From assembly GCA_023333565.1 (NCBI GenBank), contig JAJKFH010001865.1:4774001-4838000 (forward strand): 64,000 nt of DNA. The letters run 5' to 3'. The DNA comes from Puffinus mauretanicus. Its lineage: Eukaryota; Chordata; Aves; Procellariiformes; Procellariidae. The translations under genes and the position numbers were made by a program. Under the pieces are notes generated by a model. It searched no databases. It saw only the letters and a list, made by a program, of their open reading frames with translations, and was not told the origin of the DNA. Shown here piece after piece: positions 13,928 through 26,549 of the stretch. Numbering within the stretch: the stretch's first letter is position 1; every line of letters starts with the position of its first letter.

Positions 13928-14490
13928 ATCACAAGAATGGTTGAGGTTGGAAGGGGCCTCTGAAGGTTATCTGGTCCAACCGCCTTGCTCAAGCAGGTCC
14001 ACCTAGAGCCAGTTGCCCAGGACCATGTCCAGCTAGCTTTTGAATATCTCTGAGGCTGGAGACTCCACAACCTACCTGGGCAACCTGTGCCAGTGCTCAG
14101 TCACTCTCACAGGAAAAATATGTTCCATGATGTTCAGAGGGAACATCCTGTGTTTCAGTTTGTGCCCGTTGCCTCTTGTCCTGTCACTGGGCACCACTGA
14201 AAAGAGCCTTCTCTTCTCCAGGCTGAAGAGTCCCAGCTCTCTCAGCCTTTCCTCACAGAAGTGCTCAGCCCCTTAATGACCTTTGCGGCCCTTTGTTGGA
14301 CTGTCTCCGAATGTCCATGTCTCTCTTGAACTGGGGAGCCCAGAACTGGACACAGCACTTCAGGTGTGGCCACACCAGTGCTGAGTAGAGGGGAAGGATC
14401 ACCTCCTTCAACCAGGGAACCATTAGCCTTCCTTGCAGCAAGGGCACGTTGCTGGCCTATGACAGCCTCTGTGAGAGTCACAGAATCCTC
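13928..14490 (-). mobile_element. CR1 LINE 3' fragment, antisense to PPP3CA
   Basis: Read on the minus strand this is the end of a CR1 ORF2 followed by the 3' UTR. Peptides on that strand include [25 protein letters not shown] and [10 protein letters not shown], which match the C-terminal part of CR1 ORF2. The 3' end at the left edge reads AGAATGGTTGAGGTTGGAAG on the + strand, the complement of the typical CR1 tail. The copy is 5'-truncated near 14470-14490, as is usual for this family. A piece of the expected ORF2 end seems to be missing near 14198, where GAAAAGAG runs straight into CCTTCTCTTCTCC. The fragment is frameshifted and inert. Confidence 0.9.
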
Positions 14491-15357
14491 TACCATTTTA
14501 GTAATTGTTTATTTGTGGTTTTAATTTGTGTCATGATGTGTAGTTGTTCTTTCTGGTTCTATTCACATTTGTGGATCTAAGGCTGTAACTTAAGGCACAG
14601 TGTTTGATTAGTATTGGCAGTTCTGCAGGCAGTGCGATATTGACTCCTGCAGTCCTGACCTGTGGGACCAAATAACATGTGTGGAAGAAAGCTAAACAAA
14701 GCCAAGTTATGCACAGCCACATGGCTATGGGCACAGTCGGCTGTGTTGTATTGTGTCGTGTGACTGGGAGAGCCTTGGCACCTAAAAGGAATGAGGAGGA
14801 AGGCAAACCTGCCTTGCAATGCCCTGTAAAAGCAATTTATGCATCTGCAATTCCATCTTCTATTCCCTACGGTGTGATTAAAGCTTGCTGTGCATAGATG
14901 TTTTTTCATGGTGACATTAGGTACTGGAGGTTAACCACCTTTGTGGCTTGTAAATAGCTGTGTGAATTACAGGTTTCTTACCTAGAGTTTCAGAACTGGT
15001 GCAATGCTACCTCTTACAGGCTTTATCCTGGTAAGTCCTTGTTAAGGCACGTATTGAGGGGAGGATAACCCAGCAATTTTGCACTGACTGCCTGAATGCT
15101 GAGGGCAATGTTGGTCACAGATTGCAGACTTAGGGAGGAAAGGTGTGTAAGTAAGCGTTTGGCTGTCAGGTTGGTCCATTACAAAGCTGGCTACAGCATT
15201 CCTGCTAAGTATGAAATGGTTGCCCTTTCAGGTCACCAGGCTTGCGATTCTCACCAAAACTCTGTCAACTTTGTAATGCTAAGATGAGGTGGCCTGAGCA
15301 CTGCTGAAGGAGGTGCCCCTTTCCAGAAGGCTTGGAGGTTGATCAGGAGACAAATAG

Positions 15358-15985
15358 TATATAATATTTTCATTAATTATCTTGGCATAAGAGAGTGGGC
15401 ATGTGCTAATAAATTTTGCTGAGGACACTCTGTGGGAGGCACTGTCAAATAGAGAGGGACTGGAAATGAGGGAAGAACTGGAATGTTTAAAGGTCGCAGT
15501 AGTAGAAATAGGATGAAACCTTTAATTTTGTGTGTGAAGCTGAGGGTTTCTGTTGCGAGCAGGTTGCTCATCAGCTTGTCTGTGGAGGAGAAAGTCCTGG
15601 CTTTGATAGTTAATTGCGGAAAATACAGAGGAGTGTTGAGCTGATTTTCATCAGTGTGTGGTTCAAATCCCTGGTGAAACTGTCTGGAATAACGCATGTA
15701 TTCCTGATTGTTTGTATTCCAGATGAAATTAAACAGAAGCAGGTATAGAGAAAATGCTCCAAGGATGAGGGGTGCAGAAATGGTGGAACAGGGCAGACTG
15801 AAAACAAAAGGTTGAAGAGAAAAAGCTGCGGGGGAGGATAACCTATTTTCTTTAAAAGTCAGCCTTGGTACAGGAATGGATGGTCACCTGTTAATAAAGA
15901 TAAGTAGTCAGCTGGGAGTTAGAAGAAAAGTTCCTCATCTTCAGAGCAAAAATGTTCTGGAAGGATTCCACTAGAATTAGTAAGG
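15358..15985 (+). mobile_element. Ancient, highly diverged CR1/L3-like LINE fragment
   Basis: Low-level but ordered similarity to the reverse transcriptase half of old amniote CR1/L3-type LINEs. At 15364-15427 the translation resembles IFIN..., a MRVGMC-like stretch and INFAEDT, a decayed form of the RT active-site FADDT motif. At 15500-15530 the bases GTAGAAATAGGATGAAACCT match the NRMK-type motif of these elements. At 15915-15978 the stretch with AGTTAGAAGAAAAGTTCCTC and then TGTTCTGGAAGG resembles the RRKFL...FWN part near the ORF2 end. It is much more degraded than the two CR1 copies at 13928 and 60174, so it is an older insertion. The edges are approximate. Confidence 0.65.
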
Positions 15986-17967
15986 ACAAAGAATGAATTC
16001 ATTTAAAATTTAACTTTGTTGTTGTTTTGTTTTGTTGGGTTTTTTTTTTTTTTAAGAATTCATAAGCAGAAGTATCAGGATGTGAGGACTGTGGGCTTTG
16101 ATCCCCTTCAATCCTATATTGCAGTGCCTCTGAAAATCATAATTGAGTGTTTACGTGTGTGTTTAACATGATGTCTTGACTGTTTAAAGGTGGGGAATTT
16201 TTTTTTATTTTAAAATACTTAATCTGTATATGTGCTTGTTGCTTGAACTGGTAGTGCTGTAGGAAAAAGCATCTGAATTCTGACGAGCGGCATAGATCAT
16301 TGACTGAACTGTTCTCAGTGCATGAATGAATTCTTCCCCTAGTATGGTATCACTGGAAGTTCTTTGGGTTTTTTTTCTCTGAGGGCTTCAGAAAGCAATC
16401 TTAGGGCAGAAGAAACCACATGTTGTTTTTATTAACGCATGAGCCAGAATTCCAGTTGGTGGTTTCTTTTAAGATTTCATATTGCAGTATAAAAATGGAA
16501 TTGTATGTAGATTATGAAAAATAAATTCGAAAGCTCATCTTTAAAGTAGCTGTAAAATAGCTTTAGAGTAGGGTGAGGAAAGGACCTATTGAAGAACAAC
16601 AAATCATGAAAGCAAAGAAAATTTGCTTCAGTAGCTTGAAAATTTAGAAGCACAGGTCTGTTCTTGTAAACACTTCCAGTTGTAGGTGCTGGTGGAAGTT
16701 GGTGCTTCTGCCTGATTTACAGGAGCTCACTGGACATGGAGCAGAATTAAGAAGAAAAACAGAGAAGTCAGAGCTATCTATTTCATTAAATAATATTTCC
16801 TTTTCAAAACACAGCTGGCATACTTTGAGTTTGAAATTTTATTGTATTGTAAATTGTAGCTTAAGCCATTGGAGATATTACGGCAGAAGTCCAAAAGGAA
16901 TTTTGTCAGATTTTGCAGTGTGGAGGCTGTAAAGATCAGACCAGACATCTCTCGCTACACTTAATCTCTGCAGTACAGCATTGGTACAAGTGACAGGGAC
17001 ATTAACTTATGGCATCTGGGATAACTTTAGCCGTAGAGCCATCTTTAGGCTTCATTATCTCATTCCAATTTCCCTTGTGTAGTACGAACTAGGGAGCCCC
17101 CACTAATGCTGTTAAAATTACAGCGTAGACAATGTACACATCAGTGCCTGAGCTTGTAATTGTAAGAACTGCGATTTAAAGTCAGATAGCCCCAAAAAAG
17201 GATACAAGGAGTCAAAGTAGGTGTGAATTTGTAGTTCTTCTGCTGTTCCTGAAATCTCGCTGCCTGTCCAGGAGCGTAGGCTGCTTGTCAGTGCAACCCA
17301 GACATTTTACAGCTGGCTCTTCATTAGGTTTGTCTCATTATATGAGCTCCTGAGTTGAAACCCTGGGTTATGATTTTGCTGAATTGCTGATTACGTAGTT
17401 TGGCACATGAAGTTGCTGGGTACTGTGCTTGAATTCATCATGTGCTGAATATTTTCTTAGGTTATTTTTCCTTGAGAGTTTGCCTTGTGTATCTCGAATT
17501 GATATGCAGAGTTGATAGGTATTTAACAGGAATCCAGATCCTGTGATTCCTCCTGGGCTGAATCCAGCTGGATGTTATGATGTCCCACTCGAAGCCCCCC
17601 TGTGCCTGGTGCTGCATGCCTTGGAAGAACCCCCAGGGAAATTAAGCGGCTGTGAGCCTGAATCCTGGTACGAGAAAGAAAGAGTGCAAGGCTTCAGCAT
17701 GGAGCTACATATTGAAGCAGGAGAAAACCAGAACATTGCTCTTCGAAAATCAATACAGTCCATCTTTTGCACTGCATGTGGCAAGATTCCTGGGGAGAAA
17801 GGAGGTGATCCTGTGGTCTCTAATTGAAGATGATGATAACACATATGGAAAGAACGCTGAATTCTGGTACTGAATGCTTGACTTTGCAACTGTAAAGTGT
17901 TCTTTTAACTCTCTTACCGTGCCTACAATTTACTACTGTTGTTTGGGTTTATGTAGACAAGGACAGA

Positions 17968-17983
17968 TTTTTTTTTTTTTTTT
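17968..17983. repeat. T16 homopolymer
   Basis: Simple T run followed by AT-rich sequence and an A9 run, which could pair as a weak hairpin. Confidence 0.85.
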
Positions 17984-20900
17984 AATTTTAATGAGGTGAA
18001 AAAAAAATCATAAAGTTCTATACTTTCACTTCAAATGGAAGGGGAAAAGCTGATATTAAAAGACAAGGTCAATTGCATTATTTTTATTTACTCTTGTATC
18101 TTTTGGCAATACATATCCAGTGAAGGAATACTAGTGCATTGTCAGCAGGAAAGGAGAGCATCCTGAACATCATAAGTCACCAATATTTGGCACTAGTGAC
18201 ATGGCTGAGTGGGCCAGATAACTGGAGTGGGCACTGCAAATTGAGCACATGGGTAGTAGTGCTGGCAGCCAAACCTTTATCCCGTCACTTAAGAATATCG
18301 AGTATGCTGGGAAGAGGAGGCCGGGCTGGGGGGACAGGAGACTCTGTTGGGAATGTCCATCTGTTCTCCCTGCTGATGAGGTTACATGCCTGTGATTTCT
18401 TGGCCAGAGAAACTTGAGTGAATAAATAAAATTTAAAAAAAAAGCTTCTGTGACTAATAACAACAACTTGTGCCAGAATAGGATGCTATCAATTTGGGAG
18501 TTAAAAAAAAAGAAAAAAAAGTTGTCTTTCCTGTGGATTGTTCAGCATTAGTGTGAAATGATTTTTGCTTTTTCCCATTAAGATCTTTTAACACTTCGGT
18601 ATCTTACTCAAACCAATAATTGCATGTTTTGGATCTGCTAATGCACTTGTTCTTACAGCTACTCTTCCCATGTGGGAAATGCAGTGCTATTAACATAACC
18701 TCCCGCTGAGGATATAAACCTTGCTATTATGTGTTGGAGGACTGAATTGCAGGGAGCTGATTTGAAGGAGATGTAGATTCATTTCTGCAAAAGTGTGCTT
18801 TTCTCTTTTTTTATTTTAACACCACGTGTCTGTCATAAAGCAGAAAGATGCAGAGTTGTCATAGCTGGAAAGGCAGTCAGCTTTCTGCAACCCATGCAGT
18901 AGTAAGTATGGAGTAAATTACAGTTCCGGTAGCTAATTTGGTAAGTGAGCTCGGTAAGATGGAAAATAGAGGACAAATTCCATTAGAAGATTGTTTACTG
19001 ATAATTAAGAGTAATTACTTTTAATTAAGAGTAGTAAGAAGATGGACACTGATATTTCTGAAGATTTTCATTAGTTTTATAAGGTTTCCAAAGTCATTGC
19101 ATGTTTCTAGACTCTGAAAGTTAATGAAAACAGGTTTAAGTTATTTTCTTCTCTTGTGACTCTCAGCATCATAAGGTCACAGAGACCTTTTTTTACACTA
19201 ATATTAGGGAAGAATAAATGTTTTCTTTGGTACTTACACTTCTCTTGTTGCTTATGGTGGCCTGTCTAGTCATCTGTTTGGAGTCATGAGGCAACATGCT
19301 GTCTTTTGTGACCTTTTGTTACATCTTCTAACGTTTGTTTTGGAAAGCCAGCATAGCCTACCCAGCCCTCTTTACGAGTCCATCCAGAAGTGATTTGTTG
19401 TGTGAAGACACGGTTTAAGTCTTAGAAGTGAACAAGAAATTGCTGAAATTTCATTATGCTTCTGGGGATTTATAATTAGGGAACATCATCGGGTGAGGAA
19501 TAGCTCTTTTTATTTACAGCTCTTTTTTTTCTTGAATGTAAGAGAGTTTAGTTTAGTATATAATAATTTGTATTGTGTGAGTGTCTTTATGTTTTGGCAT
19601 GGTCTTGATGATGGAGAAATGTCAATATCTGTTGCATCTGGTGACTTAATAATTTTCCTTCCTGAGAGAGTACATAAGGAATACTCTTGAAGAGTAAACC
19701 CTGCTGCAGCATAGATATACTTATTTTACTTGTATGTAAGTGCAAAGAAACGAACGCCTCCAGAAACATGTGGAGGCATTTAATTATCAGAACCATTTGT
19801 TATTATTATTTCATTTGCTGTTAAGGAAAATAGCAAGAAAAAAAAACCAAAACCCTCCTGGGAAACCAAAAGCTTTTTAGATGTGTTTTGTGGTTGATGT
19901 TTCATGCTTGTTAACTCCAGGATTTGGTTTCAAAACCCTTTTAATAGAGATGCTAATGGGATTCTTCTCCATCTTACAGAATGTGTGATAAGATATTTTT
20001 GTGTGAGAGCAGCGGGAGCTGCAAAGGGCAACACACCATTCAGTAACACTGCCCAGATTTCCATAAAGCTGGTGTTACAGGGATAGTATTTCTTAAGATG
20101 GGGGGAATGAGTCTTCTCCAGGCATTGCTAGTATGCTTGTTTGGTGCTTGCCAGTTTGCTGGCAGCCTGCTTTGGACCATGTGCTTAAACTTGTGTTTGT
20201 TCTTTAAAAGCCGAAGTATGGGTAGGAATGAAACCAAAACATCCCCCCTCATCAAACACTCCAGCTAGATGCCTCCCTCAGCATGGCCCTCCTCACCTGC
20301 CGAGTGAAAGCTCGCACCTGGAAACCTTTTTCTTCCTACCTGCAGTTGCAGTGATCTGCTGTAGAGAAACCAGAAGTCATTTGCTAAACAGATTAGCATG
20401 GACACCTGCATTAGCTTGATTGCACAGCCTGGAGCTTCACGTGGGATAATTTACCTTGTTTTTCAGGGAGTTTCCCCATTCCGGCAGGTCAGCTGCTGTT
20501 AATCTCTAATATGGCTTGGATGTCCATCCATGGACTAGGGAGTCTGAGGCACAATGGCCAGACAAAGGAGATTTAAGGAGGCGGAGATTACTTCCTGTGA
20601 ACTCTCCATTTAGTTGTATAGTCTCCTGGTCCCTCGTCGGTTTGTAACCGCTCATCTTGGTTAGTACTTAACCCACGTACTTAATCCTATGTGGATTATG
20701 ACACTGATGATGTTAAGGCTTTACTTTATGCAAATAAAGTCTTACCTTATGGGTCTTTCATTTCCTTTATTTCAAATCTCTAAATGTTGTTTCTTATAGA
20801 GTCTCAGGTCCTTCTGGGAGTGTTAGTCATTCCCAGTGCAATCGTTACTATTCCAAGTAAAATAATGTTGCTGTTCTAAAGTTAGTTTATTATGCTACAC

Positions 20901-23900
20901 AGTAGATTTTATTTTGAGCTGTGGACTTCTGCTCTCTAAACAAAAGTTGACTTAAGTGACTATAGCCTTGGATTTGGTGGATTTTTTTTCTCTTCATTTT
21001 GTTCTCTCTTGCTGTCACCCTGCCAAAGGTAAACCCTTGAGATGAACAGGTGAGGTGAAGGATAAAGATCTAATGACACTTGTTGGAAATTAGTTGTAAA
21101 AATAGGTTGTACTCTGGATGTCTTCCTTAATTCTTGCTCATGCCCAGGCAGCTTGAAAACAGGTTTTGTTTAGATTTTGTGATTTCTGGTTTACGTTGTT
21201 TCTTTTCAACTGGAAATGCTATAAATCCTTTTCAAATAACATGTCTGACTATCAGATGTGTTCCCATGCCTGAAATGTTAACACCAGGCATGCCCTCTCT
21301 ACACCTAATACAGCAGGAACTGTTTCCCCTGAAGGTGCAGAGAAACAGAATTAGGTTTGAATGGAAAAATCAAATAAAGCCAAATTGAGGAGAAAGAACT
21401 GGCATGAGTTTCTGAGGTGAGGGTTGAGGGTGTTGTATTGTAGGCTGTAAAACTGCTTAGTTTAGTGATTAATGTAACTGTGGCGACTCAGCATAGCATG
21501 GTGTGTACCCCTGCACTCTAGTGATACTCTCCTTTACAGTCCCTAAAAATGAATTTGAAGTGCCACCAGCACTTACTTTGTTGTAGAATATCCACCTAAC
21601 GTTGGAACAGCTGTTCTGCATTGTGAGTACAATGCATTGAGAAACTTAACAGCACACAATTTTTCTAAAAAAGTATTTTTATTTTTTTAAACAAAAAATA
21701 AAGGGGATGCAGATAGTTCCTGGGAAGGAATACCATCTGCTGTAAGCTGTCAGCCGTTCTTCAGCAGTACCTGAACGTACTGGCCGTCCGTTCTGGTCCT
21801 TGCTCAGCCCGGCAGCATGAGGCAGGGTGACCTGGCTCCACACCAGTTGGAGCAGTGCCGTCATTAATGTGTCACCTGTGATGCTAACTTTGCAGAAGCA
21901 GGCTGCAGTGTAAGTCCAGTGAAAGTGGGGATGATGCCCTCATGCTGATGAGGCCTTCATGCTGACTCTTACACGGGATGCCTGATTCATGCCAAATCAG
22001 AGCCCGAGCTGATGCAGCTCTAATTGATAGGTAAAGTACGAACATTGGAAGACCCCGGCAGAGTTTAAAGGCTTGGAGAGATGATTAAATTTTAATGATG
22101 TTTTGCAGCCTCATATACATTTTTTTGTGTTGTGAAGCTGCTATTTTCCACTTTGTTTTCTTGATGGTTTTCAATGGAAACAATGACATGCTTCTCTTGT
22201 TTTGTTTTCTGTTGAAATAAACTTCTCTCTAATAATACGAAGAAAGCAATGACAGAGAATTTTATCATCTGCGATGCAAAATCTGTATATGACTCATGCT
22301 TAAGGGTAGTGTTAGACTGATGATTACAGAGGACATTTTCTGTAAAAAATCCATTGAACTAAGCATGAAACTTGATTCTAACTTTGAATATACACTGGTT
22401 TTGTCCACTCGTTCCTTTCAGAATGGCAGATTTTTTATGGCTTACATCATTTAAAAAATAAAGCACGGTAGTGAATTATTAGATGACGGCTGTTGTCTCA
22501 GAATTCTCTTCAGGAATTAATTTTTTTCACATCTGCACTTCATTTATTCTTGGCCTGTCACTTAAGTATGGACCTGTTCCTGCCTTGAGATGAGAATCGA
22601 TTCTGAGTGTCCCAGGTTTTGATGCAGTCCAAATTTCAGGAGAAGCAGAGGCCTTGAAAGCCGTGCTCCCTTCCTCCCCTCCTGCCGTAGCTCTGCCATC
22701 TTTGTCCTGATATATTGAAAAATACAGTGAAACGAAGCACAAGGGAAAGAGCAAAATAAAAGTAGGAATTAAGACAGTTGTAAAGCACGTATTTAGAGCA
22801 ATTTTGACAGCGTGACTGTACTTTATTTCAGAAGTGTGTCCATACTTTTGCATGATCATATTTTTTTTCCTTAGTGTTGCTCTTTCTGTAATTTCTCACA
22901 AGGTCTGAATCTGCCACACTGAACCCCTCACTGTCTCCATTCCTGAACAGTCAGGTCAACCACAGACAACTAAACTGTGTGACTAAATCAATTTATTTTC
23001 CCTTCATTTGTATTTAGGCGGCCCTTTTCCTCCTGTAATGATTACCTAAGTAGCAGAAGGAAAGCTTTTTGCTTGCCTTATTTTATATGCATTTCGCTCA
23101 GGATACACACAGCCTTGGAAGAAAAATACAGTCTTTTTGTTTTCTCCTGAATGCAGAAAATTACCATGCTGTGTGCAGAATAATCACTCTGTTTGTGACA
23201 GAAGTTTGGGGGACAGGTAAAGTGACCTCCTCCAGCGCATAAGGTGCTCCTCTTGCACCTTGTGCTCTCCTCTCTTCTCCCACTTACACCATTTCTCTGG
23301 TTTGAGGAATGTATCCTTCAGCAATTCCAAAATGTGAATTTTCGGTTTCTAGAGGTTTACTGAATTAAAATGATTTTAAAAACCAAGATGCACTCTTGTA
23401 TGAAATAGCTTTCTGGTTTTTACAAATGCTAACAAAATGACTTCATGCTGTTAGCAACTCAAAAACTGCGTCAGCCAATAATGAATATTAGAATACTGTG
23501 CATAAGAATGATGAAAAACTAAAGTGAGGCTACAGGGAATAGAAATGGCCTTTTAAGTTACCCAATAAACTCTTTTACTGTTGCAATTTACACCAGAGAA
23601 ATATTTCCTGATTCCCCAGCAAACTAAAGTAGCAAAAGAGGCTGGTGCTGATTCTTCTACGAAATTTTTGATTCAACAGAAAAGCCAAGTTTTGCAGCCT
23701 ACCACTTGCTTGCATTATCTCTAATTGAGTTTTAAATGTTGCAGTCTGTTTCCTGCTGTAATGGTGATTTATATCTTTCTAGTTAATGAGCCTAGATCAT
23801 TAGAGCATCCATGTTCAAGGGCTGCCTTGAAAAGCACAGCAGTCCTGCAGTCCACTGAAAAGTTATCTTAAATGATGGTTCTTCACCCTTTTACTTAAAA

Positions 23901-24568
23901 AGGAACTTCCCAGAAATACTGTTCTTGTAGGTGGAAAATAAAAACCTCCGATAGAGACAGAACCTCAATCTGAAAAAGTATTTTGCCTAGTCAGGTATGA
24001 AATAATCCCACAAATCATTAATATGAATGATCTACAGAAAGAAGACAGGGTTAGTCCAGTTCTTAATGACTGTATCTTGTAATGCCTCTTCAGGGGTGTG
24101 AGACTCTCTTGGTGTTTCACACGTTCATCTTCTATGCCTGAAAGGACACCGTAATTAAAGAAAGGCAAGTAAGATAATAATATTTACTAACTTTGAGTTC
24201 CAAACCCACCCACAAAACAAGCAGTAAGTGTTTATTTGGGTATTTGTTTTCTCTTTTGCAAATATTTCTGGAGGTGTCTTTTTCTGAAGAGAGACAATAG
24301 TCTGTAAATGAGATCTATGTGAATCAGTTTGCGAGTGGATAAATATTTTACTGTGAAGGGACTGCTGAATGCTAATAAGTTTCTTGGGTATAAATTGCCC
24401 ACCAATTTCTTTAAATGGCAAAAATTATGTTCTTTAGTTGAGATAATTTTATATAAGATAGCTATCTGTATTCAGTTATATACAACAGCCAGCCAAGGAA
24501 CAATCTTGAGACAAGGAGTACAGTGAATATTAAGAATCGTTGATCCAATGCAAATCACACTTGATCCT

Positions 24569-24609
24569 TATCATTTACCATTATCATCCTTATCATGGGG
24601 TAAATGATA
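24569..24609. repeat. 11-bp inverted repeat with 19-nt loop
   Basis: TATCATTTACC at 24569-24579 pairs with GGTAAATGATA at 24599-24609. The loop contains two more ATCAT copies, so this may be decay of a simple ATCATT-like repeat rather than a functional hairpin. Confidence 0.75.
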
Positions 24610-26533
24610 GTGAGTGTTGGCTCACTAAGAATGTGCAATTTAAACACTCTGTTTTTAGCAGAGATATGAATACCTGTAATAGAACTTTATTGTAACAATT
24701 TTTACAGGGAAAAAAGGGAAAACTGCGTTCCTGACTTTTGCAAGACTTGTGCCTGGTGCAGAAGCCTTGCTAGACTGCAGAAGTCTGTTGTGGCTTTGTT
24801 CTTTCCATTGCCTTATTGCTGCTGTTTGTTTGTAAGGGTAGATCAACGAGAGGGGCTCAAAGAAAGTCCTGAGTCCTTCCCTGCTGAAGCTCAGGACTGG
24901 AAGCTGCTCCTTGCTCAGCTTGGAGGGACAGCTCAGACTTTCCCTGCATTGGAGGAGGATCTTCTTGACCCTGCCCAGATCCTGGGATCTCCTGTAGCTG
25001 CGTACTTGGTTTGTTGGTCCTTGATGGAATGGATGACAGTAATGTTGTCCACGGCGAGTTTCTAATCCTCGGTCCTCTAAGAGAAATTGTCAAAACAGCT
25101 CCAGCGTTTTAGATCTTTTTTATGTGGTCCGGTTTCAGTGAGTCTTTTGAATAAGACTTTAATCAAAACTGAACAGGTGTTTGAAATGAACTAAGACGAC
25201 TTTTTTCATCTATTTAGTTCTTAAAATAGTCTTTTAGACTTTAATAATTCTTAAACAAAGTACTAACATTTATGAAAGGTGACACTGTCTGTTCTTCTTA
25301 GCGATAGTTATAGAGATTAATTTCATCTTTTGTAGTCTCGATAAGATGCTATTCCAGAGAAGGTATACTTACCCTCCCTATGAGTATTTTCATACCCAAG
25401 TGGCTTTTTGTTCTATAGCTTTTTACTTTCTTTGGTGAAAAAACTCAAATATTTCCTAGCTTTACATGCATTCTTTTGAGTTAAGAGTATTAATATTTTT
25501 TTGATTGTATTTTAGAATTGTGTGTTGTCCGAGACTGCATGAAAAAGGATAAAAATGGGTTGAAAGCCCATTTTTTTTGACTTGCATTTTTTCATAACAG
25601 ATTCATCAGCTCTGCTTCCTGTGATGCGTAGATACCCCTGCTTCTCTTGGACACCAAAAAGACAGACCCACAATTACTTTCTTTTGTGGGTGATGATCTT
25701 CTGAAACCTGATTACCTTACTTGTATGTTTTCTGAAGATAAGATCCTATCTGCACTGACTCATATTTTCAGTCATGATGATGTGTCTTCCTTTTTTGTAA
25801 AAAGCTGCTGTTGATTTGGCTTTTTTTTTTTTTCCTTTTGGTCAAATGCTTTTCAGCTTTCTAGCAGCTATTACGGTAGATAGACCATTGTCAGTTGAAG
25901 GTCTTTAATGAATTTTCTCTACAAAGTTCGGTAACATTAATATTTCAGTTTGAAATATACATATAAAAAAGAAAATGACATAAAATTTTCAATGAAAATA
26001 TAGGTTATAAAAATTTTAGTGTACATGAAAACATTTGGGCGTAATAAATACAGGTTTATGATCCAAGAGGTATTTTTTTTATTACTTGACCAAATACAAG
26101 GGGCTAAAAAAGAGACTGCCAAGCAATTTCTACAGTTTCAGTTAAGCACAGGCAAGCTTTAACAAACATATGAATACATTAGAATTTTATAATTTTTATG
26201 TGCCTGTAAGGTTTCTGCCTTGCAATCACTTCAAATAACGGTGCTATTTCAATCCAGAGGGAGTAGCAAGCAGCCTGAAAAGTCACTGAAGTGCAAATAG
26301 TGCATTTTTTTTCTTAGCACACATTTTTCACTTGACAGTAACAAATCCATGAGAGAACTGTTTCCCTTGAATTGCCGGATTGCTGAGAGCCAAGTTTGAC
26401 CAATCAGTTGTACTAACCAATACAAAGGAGTAGCAGCAGCAGCAATCTGTGCTTCATAAAGGAATTTATAATGAGGACAAAGATTTTGTTTCATAAAATC
26501 AAGGCAGCGTGTTCTTGGGAGTAAGACCACTTG

Positions 26534-26549
26534 CTTGCTTGCAAGCAAG
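26534..26549. repeat. 16-bp perfect palindrome
   Basis: CTTGCTTGCAAGCAAG reads the same on both strands. It sits in a CTTG/CAAG-rich patch; no function is suggested by context. Confidence 0.8.

Noticed and set aside
15658..15675. GGTTCAAATCCC, like a tRNA T-arm
   Set aside because: No matching A box or acceptor stem upstream. It lies in the ancient LINE remnant.
16891..16960. CAGACCAGACATCT, faintly like a CR1 tail
   Set aside because: Too short and too diverged to support a repeat call.
17543..17827. 94-codon frame that looked like a possible hidden exon
   Set aside because: No convincing splice sites at its edges and no recognised family. Overlapping minus-strand frame is just as long.
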